A stretch of DNA of 47,137 nt, taken from Oxalobacteraceae bacterium. Its GTDB lineage: Bacteria; Pseudomonadota; Gammaproteobacteria; Burkholderiales; Burkholderiaceae_D. The stretch's first letter is position 1, and each line of letters starts with the position of its first letter. Location: contig CANIFC010000004.1 in assembly GCA_947466695.1 (NCBI GenBank), positions 1 through 47,137 on the forward strand, read 5' to 3'. Both the position numbers and the translations under genes were made by a program. The notes beneath the pieces were generated by a model, which searched no databases, was not told the origin of the DNA, and saw only the letters and a program-made list of their open reading frames with translations. Positions 17,266 to 27,399 of the stretch are shown here, piece after piece.

Positions 17266-19287
17266 TTAATCTTGCTTTACCTCTTGCTTGAAGGCCAGCA
17301 AAGGTGCGCCTTCAGTCACCTGGTCACCGACTGCGTACAGCACTTCATCGACGACGCCATCATGCGGTGCGGCTATGGTGTGCTCCATTTTCATCGCTTC
17401 CATGATGACCAGCGGCTCGCCCTTTTTGACTTCCTGACCTGACGCGACCATAACAGCGACGATCTTGCCCGGCATCGGTGCGGTCAGGCGGCCAGTTTCA
17501 GCTTCGGCTTCGCCGGCATGCGCCAGCGCATCCTTGTAATGCAAGTCAGTGTGTACGCCATGACTAAATACATGGAAATGCTCACCGTCCCGCACGACCG
17601 TACCCTTGACCGTTTGTCCGCCAATTTTTAGCACAATGTCGTTGTGGGCGATCGCATCGACATGCACGATCACGCTGCCTGCCGCAGTCTGCAGCAACCA
17701 GCTGTCAGGCAGATAGCTGACCTCAACCTGATGCGTATGGGTTTCTTCGTCAAATTGCAGTGCGCGCTGCAATACGCTATTCATGCGCCAGCCCTGGCTG
17801 TCTTGCCACGGATCCATCTTGCCGTCTGTGACGACAGCGCGTTCCGAGCACAACAAGGCAGCGGTGGCCAGCGACACGACCGCCAGCGACGCCGGCAGTG
17901 GCACAGGAAACAGTTCAGCCTGATTGCGTTCAATCAGGCCGGTATCAAGCTCGGCACTGGAAAACGCCTGGCTCTCGATCAGTCGCTTCAAGAACGCGAT
18001 ATTCGATGACAGGCCGACGATCTGGTATTCGGACAGCGCTTGCGCCATGCGTGCCAGCGCCTCTTTCCTGTCCCTGCCCCAGACAATCATCTTGGCGATC
18101 ATCGGATCGTAAAATGGCGAGATGGTGTCGCCTTCGCGCACGCCACTGTCGATACGGAAAGCGGCCGGATCAAGCGCACCGCCCAGTTCAAAATTGACGG
18201 CATCCGGGGTGCGCGCATGGCGCAGCGTACCGATGGATGGCAGGAAACCTTTTTCCGGATTTTCCGCATACACCCGCGCCTCGATGGCGTGACCGTGAAT
18301 CTTCAGTTCGGACTGCTGCAACGGCAGTTTTTCACCGGCAGCGACACGTAATTGCCACTCGACCAGATCAGTACCAGTGATCATTTCAGTCACCGGATGC
18401 TCAACCTGCAGGCGGGTATTCATTTCCATAAAATAGAACGAACCATCCTGATTGGCGATGAACTCGACCGTGCCGGCACCTACATAGCCAACTGCCTTAG
18501 CCGCCGCCACTGCCGCTTCGCCCATGGCGGCGCGGCGCTCTGACGGCATACCGGGCGCAGGTGCCTCTTCCAATACTTTCTGGTGCCGGCGCTGTACCGA
18601 ACAGTCGCGCTCGAACAGATACACGCAGTCGCCATAACTGTCGGCAAATACCTGAATCTCGATATGTCGCGGACGCTGCAGATATTTTTCCGCCAGCACC
18701 TTGTCATCACCAAAAGAGCTGATCGCCTCACGCTTGCAGGACGCCAGCGCCGCCTTGAAATCGACGCTGTGTTCAATCACGCGCATACCCTTGCCGCCAC
18801 CGCCGGCGCTAGCCTTGAGCAAGACCGGATAACCGATACGGTCGGCCTCGTTTTGCAGGAAATCGGCATCCTGATTTTCGCCATGGTAGCCCGGCACCAA
18901 GGGCACTTTGGCTTTTTCCATGAGCGTTTTTGCCGCGGACTTACTGCCCATGGCGCGGATCGCTGAGGCGGGCGGACCGATAAAGACCAGCCCGGCCTTG
19001 GCGCAGGCATCAGCAAAATCACTGTTTTCCGACAAGAAACCATAGCCGGGATGGATCGCTTGCGCGCCGGTCGCCAGCGCCACGTCAATAATCTTGTCAC
19101 CCAGCAGATAACTCTCTTTGGCCGGAGCCGGACCGATCAATACCGCTTCATCACAGACCGCAACATGCTTGGCATTGGCATCGGCTTCCGAATAGACGGC
19201 CACTGTTTTAATCCCCATACGGCGGGCGGTAGCGGCAACACGGCAGGCGATTTCGCCACGGTTGGCGATCAGGATTTTGGTGAACAT
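17266..19287 (-). CDS. liuD: Methylcrotonyl-CoA carboxylase alpha (biotin) subunit
   Basis: 673 aa. Carries biotin and carboxylates it with ATP and bicarbonate, for transfer to 3-methylcrotonyl-CoA by the LiuB subunit. Domains: biotin carboxylase/ATP-grasp (1 to about 450; KASAGGGGKGMR ATP loop, MNTRLQVEHPVTE), a linker domain, then a biotinyl domain (about 595-670) with EAMKMEH and biotinyl Lys633. Propionyl- or acetyl-CoA carboxylase alpha subunits look similar; the liuB, liuC and liuE neighbours decide the assignment. The cofactor genes bioAFDB lie directly upstream on the same strand. Confidence 0.93.
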   Translation of the reverse strand: MFTKILIANRGEIACRVAATARRMGIKTVAVYSEADANAKHVAVCDEAVLIGPAPAKESYLLGDKIIDVALATGAQAIHPGYGFLSENSDFADACAKAGLVFIGPPASAIRAMGSKSAAKTLMEKAKVPLVPGYHGENQDADFLQNEADRIGYPVLLKASAGGGGKGMRVIEHSVDFKAALASCKREAISSFGDDKVLAEKYLQRPRHIEIQVFADSYGDCVYLFERDCSVQRRHQKVLEEAPAPGMPSERRAAMGEAAVAAAKAVGYVGAGTVEFIANQDGSFYFMEMNTRLQVEHPVTEMITGTDLVEWQLRVAAGEKLPLQQSELKIHGHAIEARVYAENPEKGFLPSIGTLRHARTPDAVNFELGGALDPAAFRIDSGVREGDTISPFYDPMIAKMIVWGRDRKEALARMAQALSEYQIVGLSSNIAFLKRLIESQAFSSAELDTGLIERNQAELFPVPLPASLAVVSLATAALLCSERAVVTDGKMDPWQDSQGWRMNSVLQRALQFDEETHTHQVEVSYLPDSWLLQTAAGSVIVHVDAIAHNDIVLKIGGQTVKGTVVRDGEHFHVFSHGVHTDLHYKDALAHAGEAEAETGRLTAPMPGKIVAVMVASGQEVKKGEPLVIMEAMKMEHTIAAPHDGVVDEVLYAVGDQVTEGAPLLAFKQEVKQD

Positions 19288-19429
19288 GGATCGGTCTTTC
19301 TAAGAAAAATCACTTACCCGGCGCGCTGTATGCTGCCGGAAATACGTTCTTGAATAGCGATGACTACCGTTAGTTACTAGATACAATTATTTTACTCAAC
19401 AGGATAATTTCTGTGTATTGACGGCATGT

Positions 19430-19466
19430 GCCAGATCCGGGTGCTAAAAAGGCATAGGGATCTGGC
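19430..19466. other. Stem-loop after bioB
   Basis: GCCAGATCC (19430-19438) pairs perfectly with GGATCTGGC (19458-19466) around 19 bases. It lies within 10 bases of the bioB stop codon. There is no T run on either side, so it more likely protects the 3' end of the bio message or slows transcription than acts as an intrinsic terminator. The rest of 19288-19473 is the liuD leader, with nothing recognised. Confidence 0.5.
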
Positions 19467-19473
19467 GCAGTGC

Positions 19474-20487
19474 CTACTTACAGCCGCCAGCCTCGACTTT
19501 GCCACGGGTCTTGAGTCCCAGTTTAGCCAGCAGAACACGATCTTCTTCGGCATCGGGATTACCGGTCGTGAGCAATTTATCGCCATAAAAAATGGAATTG
19601 GCACCAGCCAGAAAACACATCGCCTGTACCGCTTCGCCCATCTGGCGCCGTCCGGCCGAAAGACGTACCCGCGCCTTTGGCATCGTAATGCGTGCGACGG
19701 CAATGGTACGGACAAATTCCAGCGGATCAAGCGGATCAATGCCGTGTAAAGGCGTACCCTCGACCTGTACCAGGTGATTCACCGGTACCGATTCAGGGTA
19801 AGGATTAAGATTGGCCAGCTGAGCGATCAGACCGGCACGCTGACGGCGCGATTCGCCCATACCGACGATACCACCGCAACAGACTTTCAGCCCGGCGTTA
19901 CGGACATGACCGAGGGTATCGAGCCGGTCCTGATAATCACGGGTCGAAATGACGTTGCTATAAAATTCTGGTGCGGTATCGAGATTATGGTTGTAATAAT
20001 CGAGCCCGGCGTCTTTCAGGCGCAGCGCCTGCTCTTCTTTCAGCATACCCAAAGTGGCACAGGTTTCCAGCCCCATGGCCTTGACTTCACGCACCATGAT
20101 TTCAATTTTTTCGATATCGCGGTCCTTGGGCGAACGCCATGCCGCCCCCATGCAGAAACGGGTCGCACCACTTTCACGCGCTGCCTTGGCCGCATCGAGC
20201 ACTTCGCGCACGTCGAGCATTTTTTTCGCTTCCACCCCGGTGTCATAGCGCGCTGCTTGCGGACAATAACTGCAGTCTTCTTCGCAACCACCGGTCTTGA
20301 TCGAGAGCAAGGTTGCCAGTTCCACATCACCATCCGGAAAACAGTCACGGTGAGTTTGCTGTGCCTTGAACATCAGGTCATTGAAAGGTAAATCAAATAA
20401 GGCCAGTACGTCGTCGACCGGCCAGGTTTCAGCCTCAATCGGGGCAACGGGCGTCTGGAATGTGAGCGGAGATGCGTTTGTTTGCAT
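19474..20487 (-). CDS. bioB: Biotin synthase
   Basis: 337 aa radical SAM enzyme inserting sulfur into dethiobiotin. The CxxxCxxC cluster is [10 protein letters not shown] near residues 65-74, and [23 protein letters not shown] and SAGRRQMG are conserved BioB segments that include ligands for the auxiliary [2Fe-2S] cluster. ATG 20487 has AAGGAAA upstream; the frame extends back to 20541 but that part is intergenic and overlaps bioD. It is last in a bioA-F-D-B run, 14 bases after bioD. Confidence 0.96.
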   Translation of the reverse strand: MQTNASPLTFQTPVAPIEAETWPVDDVLALFDLPFNDLMFKAQQTHRDCFPDGDVELATLLSIKTGGCEEDCSYCPQAARYDTGVEAKKMLDVREVLDAAKAARESGATRFCMGAAWRSPKDRDIEKIEIMVREVKAMGLETCATLGMLKEEQALRLKDAGLDYYNHNLDTAPEFYSNVISTRDYQDRLDTLGHVRNAGLKVCCGGIVGMGESRRQRAGLIAQLANLNPYPESVPVNHLVQVEGTPLHGIDPLDPLEFVRTIAVARITMPKARVRLSAGRRQMGEAVQAMCFLAGANSIFYGDKLLTTGNPDAEEDRVLLAKLGLKTRGKVEAGGCK

Positions 20488-20501
20488 GATTTTCCTTAAC
20501 T

Positions 20502-21227
20502 TCAAAACGGTTGGTGCTGCAATAAATTCAAATTCAAACACCCGGCGGCGGCGTGCGCGCGGAGCGTTTGCGTGGTGTGTGTCAGGCGGGGGATGTAACC
20601 CAGCAACGGCGCAGCAAGGCGCTGCTGCAATGCCGCCAGATTATCCTCCGGGTAGAGCATATGTTCATCAACAGTGTTGGCGACCCAGCCAGCCAGTGTC
20701 AGGCCACGGGCGGCAATCGCCTCAGCGGTCAGCAGGGCATGGTTGATGCAGCCCAGACGCATGCCGACTACCAGTATCACCGGCAGGCTCAGCTGTTGCG
20801 CCATATCTGCCGTATTAAAATTATCGGTCAGCGGCACACAGAAACCACCGACACCTTCAACGATCACGGCGTCAGCCTGTTGCGTCAACTTGCGGTAACA
20901 GGCCAAAATGTGCGCGGCCGAAATCGTCACGTTTTCAAGTGCCGCCACGATATGCGGCGCGGCCGCAGCCTGCATCAGGTACGGTGCCACCAGCGCAGTA
21001 TCGCAGTGCACGCTGGAAGCTGCCAGCAGGGCGTCCACGTCTTCATTGTGCCAGACGCCATCAACCAGCGAGGCGCCGGCGGCAACCGGTTTCATGCCGG
21101 CACTGCGCAAGCCTGTTTTGGCCAGCGCGAGCAACAATGCAGAGCTGACCAGGGTCTTGCCAATCTCGGTGTCGGTACCGGTGACGAAATAATCATGTGG
21201 CCGCAGGGCCTTCGCAGCGATGGACAT
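20502..21227 (-). CDS. bioD: Dethiobiotin synthetase
   Basis: 241 aa. ATP-dependent ring closure of 7,8-diaminopelargonate to dethiobiotin. P-loop GTDTEIGKT at 17-25, conserved KPVAAG near 46-51, and [10 protein letters not shown] near 123-132. The start overlaps the bioF stop by one base (TGATG), giving tight coupling. No biotin-repressor box is recognised near the bio genes. Confidence 0.95.
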   Translation of the reverse strand: MSIAAKALRPHDYFVTGTDTEIGKTLVSSALLLALAKTGLRSAGMKPVAAGASLVDGVWHNEDVDALLAASSVHCDTALVAPYLMQAAAAPHIVAALENVTISAAHILACYRKLTQQADAVIVEGVGGFCVPLTDNFNTADMAQQLSLPVILVVGMRLGCINHALLTAEAIAARGLTLAGWVANTVDEHMLYPEDNLAALQQRLAAPLLGYIPRLTHTTQTLRAHAAAGCLNLNLLQHQPF

Positions 21228-22414
21228 CAGTCAGACTCCAGTGTATTGAGTGCGTCGAGCAGGCAGGCCACATCATCAGCGCTATGCGCCGCAGAAAGCG
21301 TAATACGCAGCCGGGCGGTGCCATCGGGTACCGTGGGCGGACGGATCGCCGGCACCCACAGCCCTTGTTCATACAGGCTGGCGGCAGCACGCATGGCGGT
21401 GGCGTTATCACCGACGAGGACGGGTTGGATCGCCGTCATGGAGGGCATCAGGCTCCAGCGCGTCAGATGCAGGTCAGCGCGCAACTGCGCGATCAGATTG
21501 TGCAAATGGGCGCGCCGGGCTCGTCCCTCTTCGCCCTGAATGATATCGAGGCTGGTCAGCAAGGCATGCGCCAGCGCTGGCGGTGCGGCGGTAGTATAGA
21601 TGTACGGGCGCGATTTTTGCAACAGCCAGTCGATGACCGTCGCATGCGCCGCGACGAATGCGCCACCTACCCCTGCAGCCTTGCCCAGCGTTCCCATATA
21701 GATCAGGTTGGGCGAACGCAGATTGAAATGTTCCAGCACACCGCGCCCCTCTTCACCCAACGCGCCAAAACCATGCGCGTCGTCAACCACGAGCCAGGCA
21801 TCGTGCTTTTCACTCAGGGCCAGCAATGCCGGCAGCGGCGCCAGATTGCCGTCCATGCTAAAGACACTGTCGGTCACCACTATTTTGGTGGCGGCAGTGC
21901 TGGCTTCGAGCATACCCTTGAGCGCCAGCACATCACCGTGCGGATAGACCTGTACCTGCGCACGTGAGAGTCTGGCGCCATCGATCAGCGACGCGTGATT
22001 CAGGCTTTCTGAAAAAATGACCGTTTTTGCGCTCGATACTGCGGCAAGGCCACTCAGGATCGCCAGATTTGCCATGTAACCGGTACAAAAATACAGCGCC
22101 CGTGCCGACTCCAGATGCGGCGACATGAACTCTGCCAGCCTTTCCTCAAGGAGTGCATGGGCGCGGCTATGGCCACTGATGAGGTGTGACGCACCGCTGC
22201 CGGCGCCATAGAGCTGGGCACCTTGCTGCAAAGCGGCGATAATTTGGGGATGCGCAGCCAGGCCAAGATAATCATTGCTGCAAAATGCCAGCACCGGATT
22301 GCCGTCGACCGTCACGCGCGGCACGCAGGCGCTATCAGCTGTACGGCGACGGCGGCGCAGGCTAGCGGTGTTGAGCGCCTCAAGCTGCACTTCAAGTTGT
22401 TTGAGCAAAATCAT
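21227..22414 (-). CDS. bioF: 8-amino-7-oxononanoate synthase
   Basis: 395 aa PLP enzyme condensing pimeloyl thioester with L-alanine. Conserved segments: [13 protein letters not shown] near 44-56, [12 protein letters not shown] near 71-82, VVDDAHGFG near 205, and [12 protein letters not shown] around 238 with the PLP lysine. The ATG overlaps the bioA stop by four bases (ATGA). The pimeloyl-chain genes bioC and bioH are not in this cluster. Confidence 0.95.
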   Translation of the reverse strand: MILLKQLEVQLEALNTASLRRRRRTADSACVPRVTVDGNPVLAFCSNDYLGLAAHPQIIAALQQGAQLYGAGSGASHLISGHSRAHALLEERLAEFMSPHLESARALYFCTGYMANLAILSGLAAVSSAKTVIFSESLNHASLIDGARLSRAQVQVYPHGDVLALKGMLEASTAATKIVVTDSVFSMDGNLAPLPALLALSEKHDAWLVVDDAHGFGALGEEGRGVLEHFNLRSPNLIYMGTLGKAAGVGGAFVAAHATVIDWLLQKSRPYIYTTAAPPALAHALLTSLDIIQGEEGRARRAHLHNLIAQLRADLHLTRWSLMPSMTAIQPVLVGDNATAMRAAASLYEQGLWVPAIRPPTVPDGTARLRITLSAAHSADDVACLLDALNTLESD

Positions 22415-23811
22415 GCAGTGATCCCGGTGGTCGTGACACTCATGCCGGCAATAACCTGATTGAAGACCGACAGCGTCGATTTGCCGAGATCGCTGATTTC
22501 CTTATCATTCAAAATGTACGGTGGCATCAGGTACACGGTGTTGCCGATCGGGCGCAGCAGTAATTCGTGCTTCAGGGCAGTAGTGAAAAACTGGCGTGAA
22601 AAATGACTGGCGGCAGCGTCATCGACCACGGCATCAAAGGCCCAGATCATGCCCTGCTGGCGAAAATTCCTGACTTGTTCATGCTGTGCCAGCGGCTGCA
22701 GCGCCTTTGTGATGCTGGCCGCCTTGAGCCGGTTCTGTATCAACACATCGTCGGATTCGAAGATCTCCAGCGTCGCCAGGGCAGCCCGGCACGCCAGCGG
22801 ATTGCCGGTGTAAGAATGCGAGTGCAGAAACCCGCGGCGCACGTCCGTATCGTAAAAGCCCTGATAAATTTCGTCACGTGTCATGACCAGTGACAGCGGC
22901 AGGTAACCGCCGCTGATGCCTTTCGAGAGACAGACAAAATCGGGCCAGATTGCGGCACTTTCACAGGCAAAAAAAGTGCCGGTACGGCCGCAACCGACGG
23001 CGATTTCATCTGCGATCAGATGCACCTGGTATTTGTCGCACAACGCACGTACCAGACGCAGGTATTCGGGGTCATGCATCGCCATGCCGGTGGCGCATTG
23101 CACCAGCGGTTCAATGATGACGGCAGCGATTTTACCGGCACGCTCCTGCAGGCAGCTTTCCAGGTCGGCGGCAGCATGGCGCGCCACGTCCGCCGCACTT
23201 TCGCCTCTCAGCGCCTGACGGGCATCGGGTGACGCCACGACATGCGCGTGATTGAGCAAAGGACCATAGGCATCGCGAAACAAGGCGACGTCGGTCACCG
23301 CCAGCGCACCGATGGTTTCGCCGTGATAACTGCCTTTCAGACAAATGAATTCCTGCTTCTCAGGTTGGCCGCTATTACGCCAGAAGTGAAAACTCATCTT
23401 CAGGGATATCTCGGTCGCCGAGGCACCATCGGAAGCGTAAAAACAGTGACCCAGCACACCACCGGTCAGGCTCGACAATTTTTCCGACAGGCGGATTACC
23501 GGCTCATGGGTAAAGCCGGCGAGCATCGCATGCTCGAGTTTATCGAGCTGGTCTTTCAAGGCGGCGTTAATACGCGGATTGGCATGACCAAACAGGTTCA
23601 CCCACCACGAACTGATACCATCAAGGTAGCGTTTGCCTTCGGTATCAAACAGCCAGGCGCCACGACCATGACTGACCGGAATCAGCGGGACGGCGTCAGC
23701 ACCAGCGTGATGCTGCATCTGCGTGCACGGATGCCAGACGCTCTGCAGGCTACGCGCAACCCAATCTGTTGTTCTATTCAATTCCACTCCAACTCTGTTT
23801 GCCTTACTCAT
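22411..23811 (-). CDS. bioA: Adenosylmethionine-8-amino-7-oxononanoate aminotransferase
   Basis: 466 aa class-III PLP aminotransferase using SAM as amino donor to make 7,8-diaminopelargonate. WHPCTQM at 26-32 and [14 protein letters not shown] near 64-77 are BioA hallmarks that bind the unusual SAM donor. [14 protein letters not shown] and [12 protein letters not shown] supply the PLP Asp and Lys. It is the first gene of bioAFDB. The 259-base gap from liuC (23812-24070) holds a small CGCCT/AGGCG stem (23842-23855) and probably the bio promoter. Confidence 0.96.
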   Translation of the reverse strand: MSKANRVGVELNRTTDWVARSLQSVWHPCTQMQHHAGADAVPLIPVSHGRGAWLFDTEGKRYLDGISSWWVNLFGHANPRINAALKDQLDKLEHAMLAGFTHEPVIRLSEKLSSLTGGVLGHCFYASDGASATEISLKMSFHFWRNSGQPEKQEFICLKGSYHGETIGALAVTDVALFRDAYGPLLNHAHVVASPDARQALRGESAADVARHAAADLESCLQERAGKIAAVIIEPLVQCATGMAMHDPEYLRLVRALCDKYQVHLIADEIAVGCGRTGTFFACESAAIWPDFVCLSKGISGGYLPLSLVMTRDEIYQGFYDTDVRRGFLHSHSYTGNPLACRAALATLEIFESDDVLIQNRLKAASITKALQPLAQHEQVRNFRQQGMIWAFDAVVDDAAASHFSRQFFTTALKHELLLRPIGNTVYLMPPYILNDKEISDLGKSTLSVFNQVIAGMSVTTTGITA

Positions 23812-24070
23812 TTAGCCTTACTCGTTAATTCAATTCAATTACGCCTATGCAGGCGAATTTTTCGGTCATTTTGTGTGAATTTCACTGTTGTCTCAGCTTG
23901 CAGCGTGCATTCACGCTTTCTATCATCTCGCCGTCCGGCTCTTGCCAGCCATTTCCAGCCATTCAAGGCTAACCAGCAGCGCCGGTTGGCACGCAAACTT
24001 CAGGTACGTCACCGGACAAATTATACACAGGGCAATCCGCCGTCCGATGCCACGAGCTGAGTTGGTCGTC

Positions 24071-24865
24071 CTACATTAACCAGGACGGCTTACGCTTGTC
24101 CAAAAAGGCACGCACACCTTCACGTCCTTCCGCCGAGGCGCGGATCCCGGCGATCCCTTCAACCGTCGCCGCAATCAAGCGCTCGTCTATCTCTTTGCCA
24201 CCGACCTCACGCACCAGTATTTTTGCTTGCGCTACAGCCGCCGGGCTGTTACCGAGCAGGGCCTTGACCAGTTCGGCGACCTTGAGCGTGAGCGTATCGC
24301 GTGCCGCCACTTCGTGCACCAGCCCAAAACGATGGCCATCAGCCGCAGTAAACCGTTCTGCCGTCAGGAAGTAACGGCGGGCAGCGCTTTCGCCCATCGC
24401 CTTGATGACATACGGCGAGATGGTCGCAGGAATCAGGCCCAACCGGACTTCACTGAGGCAAAAATTGGCCGAATCAAGCGCCACCACGATGTCGCAGGCA
24501 GCAACCAGCCCCATGCCGCCGGCGTAGCAATCACCTTGTACCTTGGCAACCACCGGCTTGGGGCAGGTATAAATGGTATGCAGCATCTCGGCCAGCTGCG
24601 CTGCATCCGCGAGATTTTCCGCATGGGTATAAGCCGCCATTTTTTTCATCCAGTTCAGGTCGGCTCCGGCACAAAATGCGATGCCATTAGCTGCCAGTAC
24701 GACCGCACGGATACTGGGATCGGCCCCGACCCCATGGAAAGCCTGCGTCAGTTCGGCGATCATGGTTTCGTTGAACGCGTTGCGCACCCCGGGGCGATTA
24801 AGCGTAATGGTGGCCAGCGCATCTTCGCGATGCAGCTCAAGCGTCTGATAGGTAATGTTCGTCAT
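24071..24865 (-). CDS. liuC: Methylglutaconyl-CoA hydratase
   Basis: 264 aa enoyl-CoA hydratase/crotonase fold. Hydrates 3-methylglutaconyl-CoA to HMG-CoA. The oxyanion-hole segments are GIAFCAGADLNWM near 65-77 and DCYAGGMGLVAACD near 113-126; the acidic region is LSEVRLGLIPATISPYV near 137-153. Family relatives hydrate many enoyl-CoAs; position 12 bases after liuB, in a leucine cluster, sets the assignment. AGGGAA precedes ATG 24865. Confidence 0.93.
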   Translation of the reverse strand: MTNITYQTLELHREDALATITLNRPGVRNAFNETMIAELTQAFHGVGADPSIRAVVLAANGIAFCAGADLNWMKKMAAYTHAENLADAAQLAEMLHTIYTCPKPVVAKVQGDCYAGGMGLVAACDIVVALDSANFCLSEVRLGLIPATISPYVIKAMGESAARRYFLTAERFTAADGHRFGLVHEVAARDTLTLKVAELVKALLGNSPAAVAQAKILVREVGGKEIDERLIAATVEGIAGIRASAEGREGVRAFLDKRKPSWLM

Positions 24866-24877
24866 GGCGGTATTCCC

Positions 24878-26500
24878 TTACATTCTGAAAAGACCAAACT
24901 TCACATCCGGTATCGGTGCATTCAAGGCCGCTGATAATCCCAGTCCCAATACCATGCGGGTATCGGCCGGATCAATCACACCATCGTCCCACAACCGGGC
25001 CGAGGCGTAATACGGATGGCCCTGATGTTCATACTGGTCCTTGATCGGTTGCTTGAAGGCGTCTTCCTCTTCGGCAGTCCAGCTGCCGCCCTTGCCTTCA
25101 ATCCCGTCGCGCCGCACTGTCGCCAGCACACTGGCAGCCTGCTCCCCACCCATGACGGAGATGCGTGCATTGGGCCACATCCATAGAAACCGTGGCGAAA
25201 AAGCGCGTCCGCACATACCGTAATTACCGGCGCCAAAACTGCCGCCGATAATGACGGTAAATTTCGGCACATTGGCGGTGGCGACGGCAGTGACCATCTT
25301 GGCGCCATTGCGCGCGATACCTTCGTTTTCGTATTTGCGCCCGACCATGAAGCCGGTAATATTTTGCAGGAAAATCAGTGGAATCTTGCGCTGGCAGCAC
25401 AGCTCGATGAAGTGCGTACCTTTCAGTGCCGATTCGGAAAACAGGATGCCGTTATTGGCGATGATACCAACTGGCATTCCATGGATATGCGCAAAACCGC
25501 ATACCAGGGTGGTGCCGTAACGCGCCTTGAATTCATCAAAATGACTACCATCGATAATCCGCGCAATGACTTCGCGCACGTCAAAGGGCTTACGCGTATC
25601 GACCGGAATGACGCCGTACAACTCTTGCGCAGCAAATTTTGGCTCTTCAATTTCTTTGCGCACCACGGTCTGCGGTGTTTGCCGGTTCAGGTGCGAGACG
25701 ATAGTGCGCGCCAGCAACAAGGCATGGGTGTCATTGTTTGCCAGATGATCGACGACGCCGGACAAGCGCGTATGCACATCGCCGCCACCGAGGTCTTCTG
25801 CGGTCACCACTTCACCGGTTGCCGCCTTCACCAGCGGCGGGCCGCCTAAAAAGATCGTGCCCTGATTTTTAACGATGATCGACTCGTCACTCATGGCCGG
25901 CACATACGCGCCACCGGCCGTGCAAGAACCCATCACGACGGCAATTTGCGGGATACCCTTGGCCGACATCGTGGCCTGATTAAAAAAGATACGGCCAAAA
26001 TGATCACGGTCAGGGAAAACATCTTCCTGATTGGGTAAATTGGCACCACCGCTATCGACCAGATAAATGCAGGGTAAATTATTTTGTTCGGCAATTTCCT
26101 GTGCCCGCAGATGCTTTTTGACCGTCAGCGGGTAATACGTGCCGCCCTTGACCGTCGCGTCGTTACAGACAATCATGCATTCCTGGCCGGCAACACGGCC
26201 AATACCGGTAATCACACCCGCCGACGGCGCGGCATCGAGCCCGCTTTTTTCCTTGTACATGTCGTAGGCGGCCAGTTGCGAAAATTCCAGGAACGGCGTA
26301 CCGGCGTCAAGCAGGGTTTGCACCCGGTCACGTGGCAGCAACTTTCCGCGCGCCAGATGCTTTTCGCGTGCAGCAACACCGCCACCGAGGGCGATCTTGG
26401 CGACCTTTTCTTTCAAATCATCGACCACGCGTTGCATCGCAATGGCATTGGCCTTGAAGTCTTCAGAGCGGATATTGAGTTTGGAATCGAGTGTGGTCAT
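24878..26500 (-). CDS. liuB: Methylcrotonyl-CoA carboxylase beta (carboxyltransferase) subunit
   Basis: 540 aa. Transfers CO2 from carboxybiotin on LiuD to 3-methylcrotonyl-CoA. Two carboxyltransferase (crotonase-like) lobes: the N-lobe with [19 protein letters not shown] near 145-165 and [16 protein letters not shown] near 190-205, the C-lobe with [10 protein letters not shown] near 375 and [16 protein letters not shown] near 415-430. [10 protein letters not shown] is typical of MCC rather than propionyl-CoA carboxylase. Its ATG overlaps the stop of the YchJ-like gene (ATGA), so it is translationally coupled to that gene. Confidence 0.96.
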   Translation of the reverse strand: MTTLDSKLNIRSEDFKANAIAMQRVVDDLKEKVAKIALGGGVAAREKHLARGKLLPRDRVQTLLDAGTPFLEFSQLAAYDMYKEKSGLDAAPSAGVITGIGRVAGQECMIVCNDATVKGGTYYPLTVKKHLRAQEIAEQNNLPCIYLVDSGGANLPNQEDVFPDRDHFGRIFFNQATMSAKGIPQIAVVMGSCTAGGAYVPAMSDESIIVKNQGTIFLGGPPLVKAATGEVVTAEDLGGGDVHTRLSGVVDHLANNDTHALLLARTIVSHLNRQTPQTVVRKEIEEPKFAAQELYGVIPVDTRKPFDVREVIARIIDGSHFDEFKARYGTTLVCGFAHIHGMPVGIIANNGILFSESALKGTHFIELCCQRKIPLIFLQNITGFMVGRKYENEGIARNGAKMVTAVATANVPKFTVIIGGSFGAGNYGMCGRAFSPRFLWMWPNARISVMGGEQAASVLATVRRDGIEGKGGSWTAEEEDAFKQPIKDQYEHQGHPYYASARLWDDGVIDPADTRMVLGLGLSAALNAPIPDVKFGLFRM

Positions 26501-26925
26501 TTGCTGTTTCTCATTTTGATTCTTGATTTGTTTGCCGCTTGCGCGTCATCTTTTGGAAAGCTGCCATCAACATAAAACCATTTTCCGCCATAACGAACAA
26601 AACGGCTGATTTCATGCAGGCGATGCGCGCGTCCGCCAATTTTGTAACGCGCCACAAATTCGACCGTGGCACTCTCGCCGGCCGGAATGAAGCGCTTGAT
26701 TTCCAGACCCATCCACTGGGTAGGATCCTCGTGCACCAGTTGCTCATCAGGCAGGGTGCGCTCATCCCAGGTCGCACGCAGGTAGGCCTCGTCGTTGAGG
26801 GAATAGGCGCAATAACGCGAACGCATCAGTGCCTCAGCGTCGGGCGCTATCGCGGTACCAGCAAGAAAAGGACCACAGCAGTCACCAAAGCTTTTACCTG
26901 AGCCGCAGGGGCATGGCTGCGTCAT
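26497..26925 (-). CDS. YchJ-like SEC-C zinc-motif protein (UPF0225)
   Basis: 142 aa. It begins [17 protein letters not shown], the SEC-C type CPCGSGxxxxxCC zinc site, followed by an NTF2-like YchJ body ([15 protein letters not shown] near 35-50, HEISRFVR near 105). Molecular function of this family is not established. ATG 26925 overlaps the rhodanese stop (ATGA), and its own stop overlaps the liuB ATG the same way. It is thus locked between a sulfurtransferase and a carboxylase subunit. A longer frame to 27069 is rejected because it lies inside the rhodanese gene. Confidence 0.88.
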   Translation of the reverse strand: MTQPCPCGSGKSFGDCCGPFLAGTAIAPDAEALMRSRYCAYSLNDEAYLRATWDERTLPDEQLVHEDPTQWMGLEIKRFIPAGESATVEFVARYKIGGRAHRLHEISRFVRYGGKWFYVDGSFPKDDAQAANKSRIKMRNSK

Positions 26926-27323
26926 GCCTTGTGCTTGCTTTCCTTGAGAGCGACCGGCCCGCCAGCGTCTTTCCAGGCGCCAAAACCACCTTCGATATGC
27001 GCGACATTGTCCAGCCCCATATCCTGTACGGTCTTGGTCGTGAGCGCACTGCGCCAGCCGGCAGCGCAAAACAGGATAAATTCCTTTTGCTCACCAAATA
27101 CTGGCTTGAAATACGGTGAATCGGGATCGATCCAGAATTCAATCATGCCGCGCGGGGCGTGAAAGGCACCCGGAATGACACCTTCGCGCTCGAGTTCGCG
27201 CACGTCGCGCACATCGATGAATTGCACTCCCGGATCCGCCAGTTTTTGCTGCGCTTCGGCCACACTGTACGTCTTGATCTGTGCGCTCGCTTCGTCCACC
27301 AGTTGCCTGTAACCTTTTTTCAT
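26922..27323 (-). CDS. Single-domain rhodanese-like sulfurtransferase
   Basis: 133 aa single rhodanese domain. FIDVRDVRELEREGVIPGA at 35-53 and the catalytic loop LFCAAGWRSA with Cys86 are clear. The six-residue loop after Cys fits sulfurtransferases rather than phosphatases. GGAG lies eight bases before ATG 27323. It ends in an ATGA overlap with the YchJ-like gene, then liuB. Sulfur transfer could serve the Fe-S enzyme BioB nearby or tRNA or thiol repair; that is speculation. Confidence 0.9.
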   Translation of the reverse strand: MKKGYRQLVDEASAQIKTYSVAEAQQKLADPGVQFIDVRDVRELEREGVIPGAFHAPRGMIEFWIDPDSPYFKPVFGEQKEFILFCAAGWRSALTTKTVQDMGLDNVAHIEGGFGAWKDAGGPVALKESKHKA

Positions 27324-27399
27324 TTTTCGTCTCCGGGATGTTGATAATTACCTGCAAGCTGACATCAGCCAGTGCGCAGATGTCGCTATATTTGCCCGC

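Noticed and set aside
17266-19287. Propionyl- or acetyl-CoA carboxylase alpha subunit
   Set aside because: liuB, liuC and liuE neighbours support methylcrotonyl-CoA carboxylase, though sequence alone does not exclude a broader acyl-CoA specificity.
20553-21539. 328-codon plus-strand frame over bioD/bioF
   Set aside because: Antisense to two clearly conserved biotin genes; no recognisable domain.
23842-23855. Terminator between liuC and bioA
   Set aside because: The CGCCT/AGGCG stem has its T run on the plus-strand side, whereas both genes are on the minus strand.
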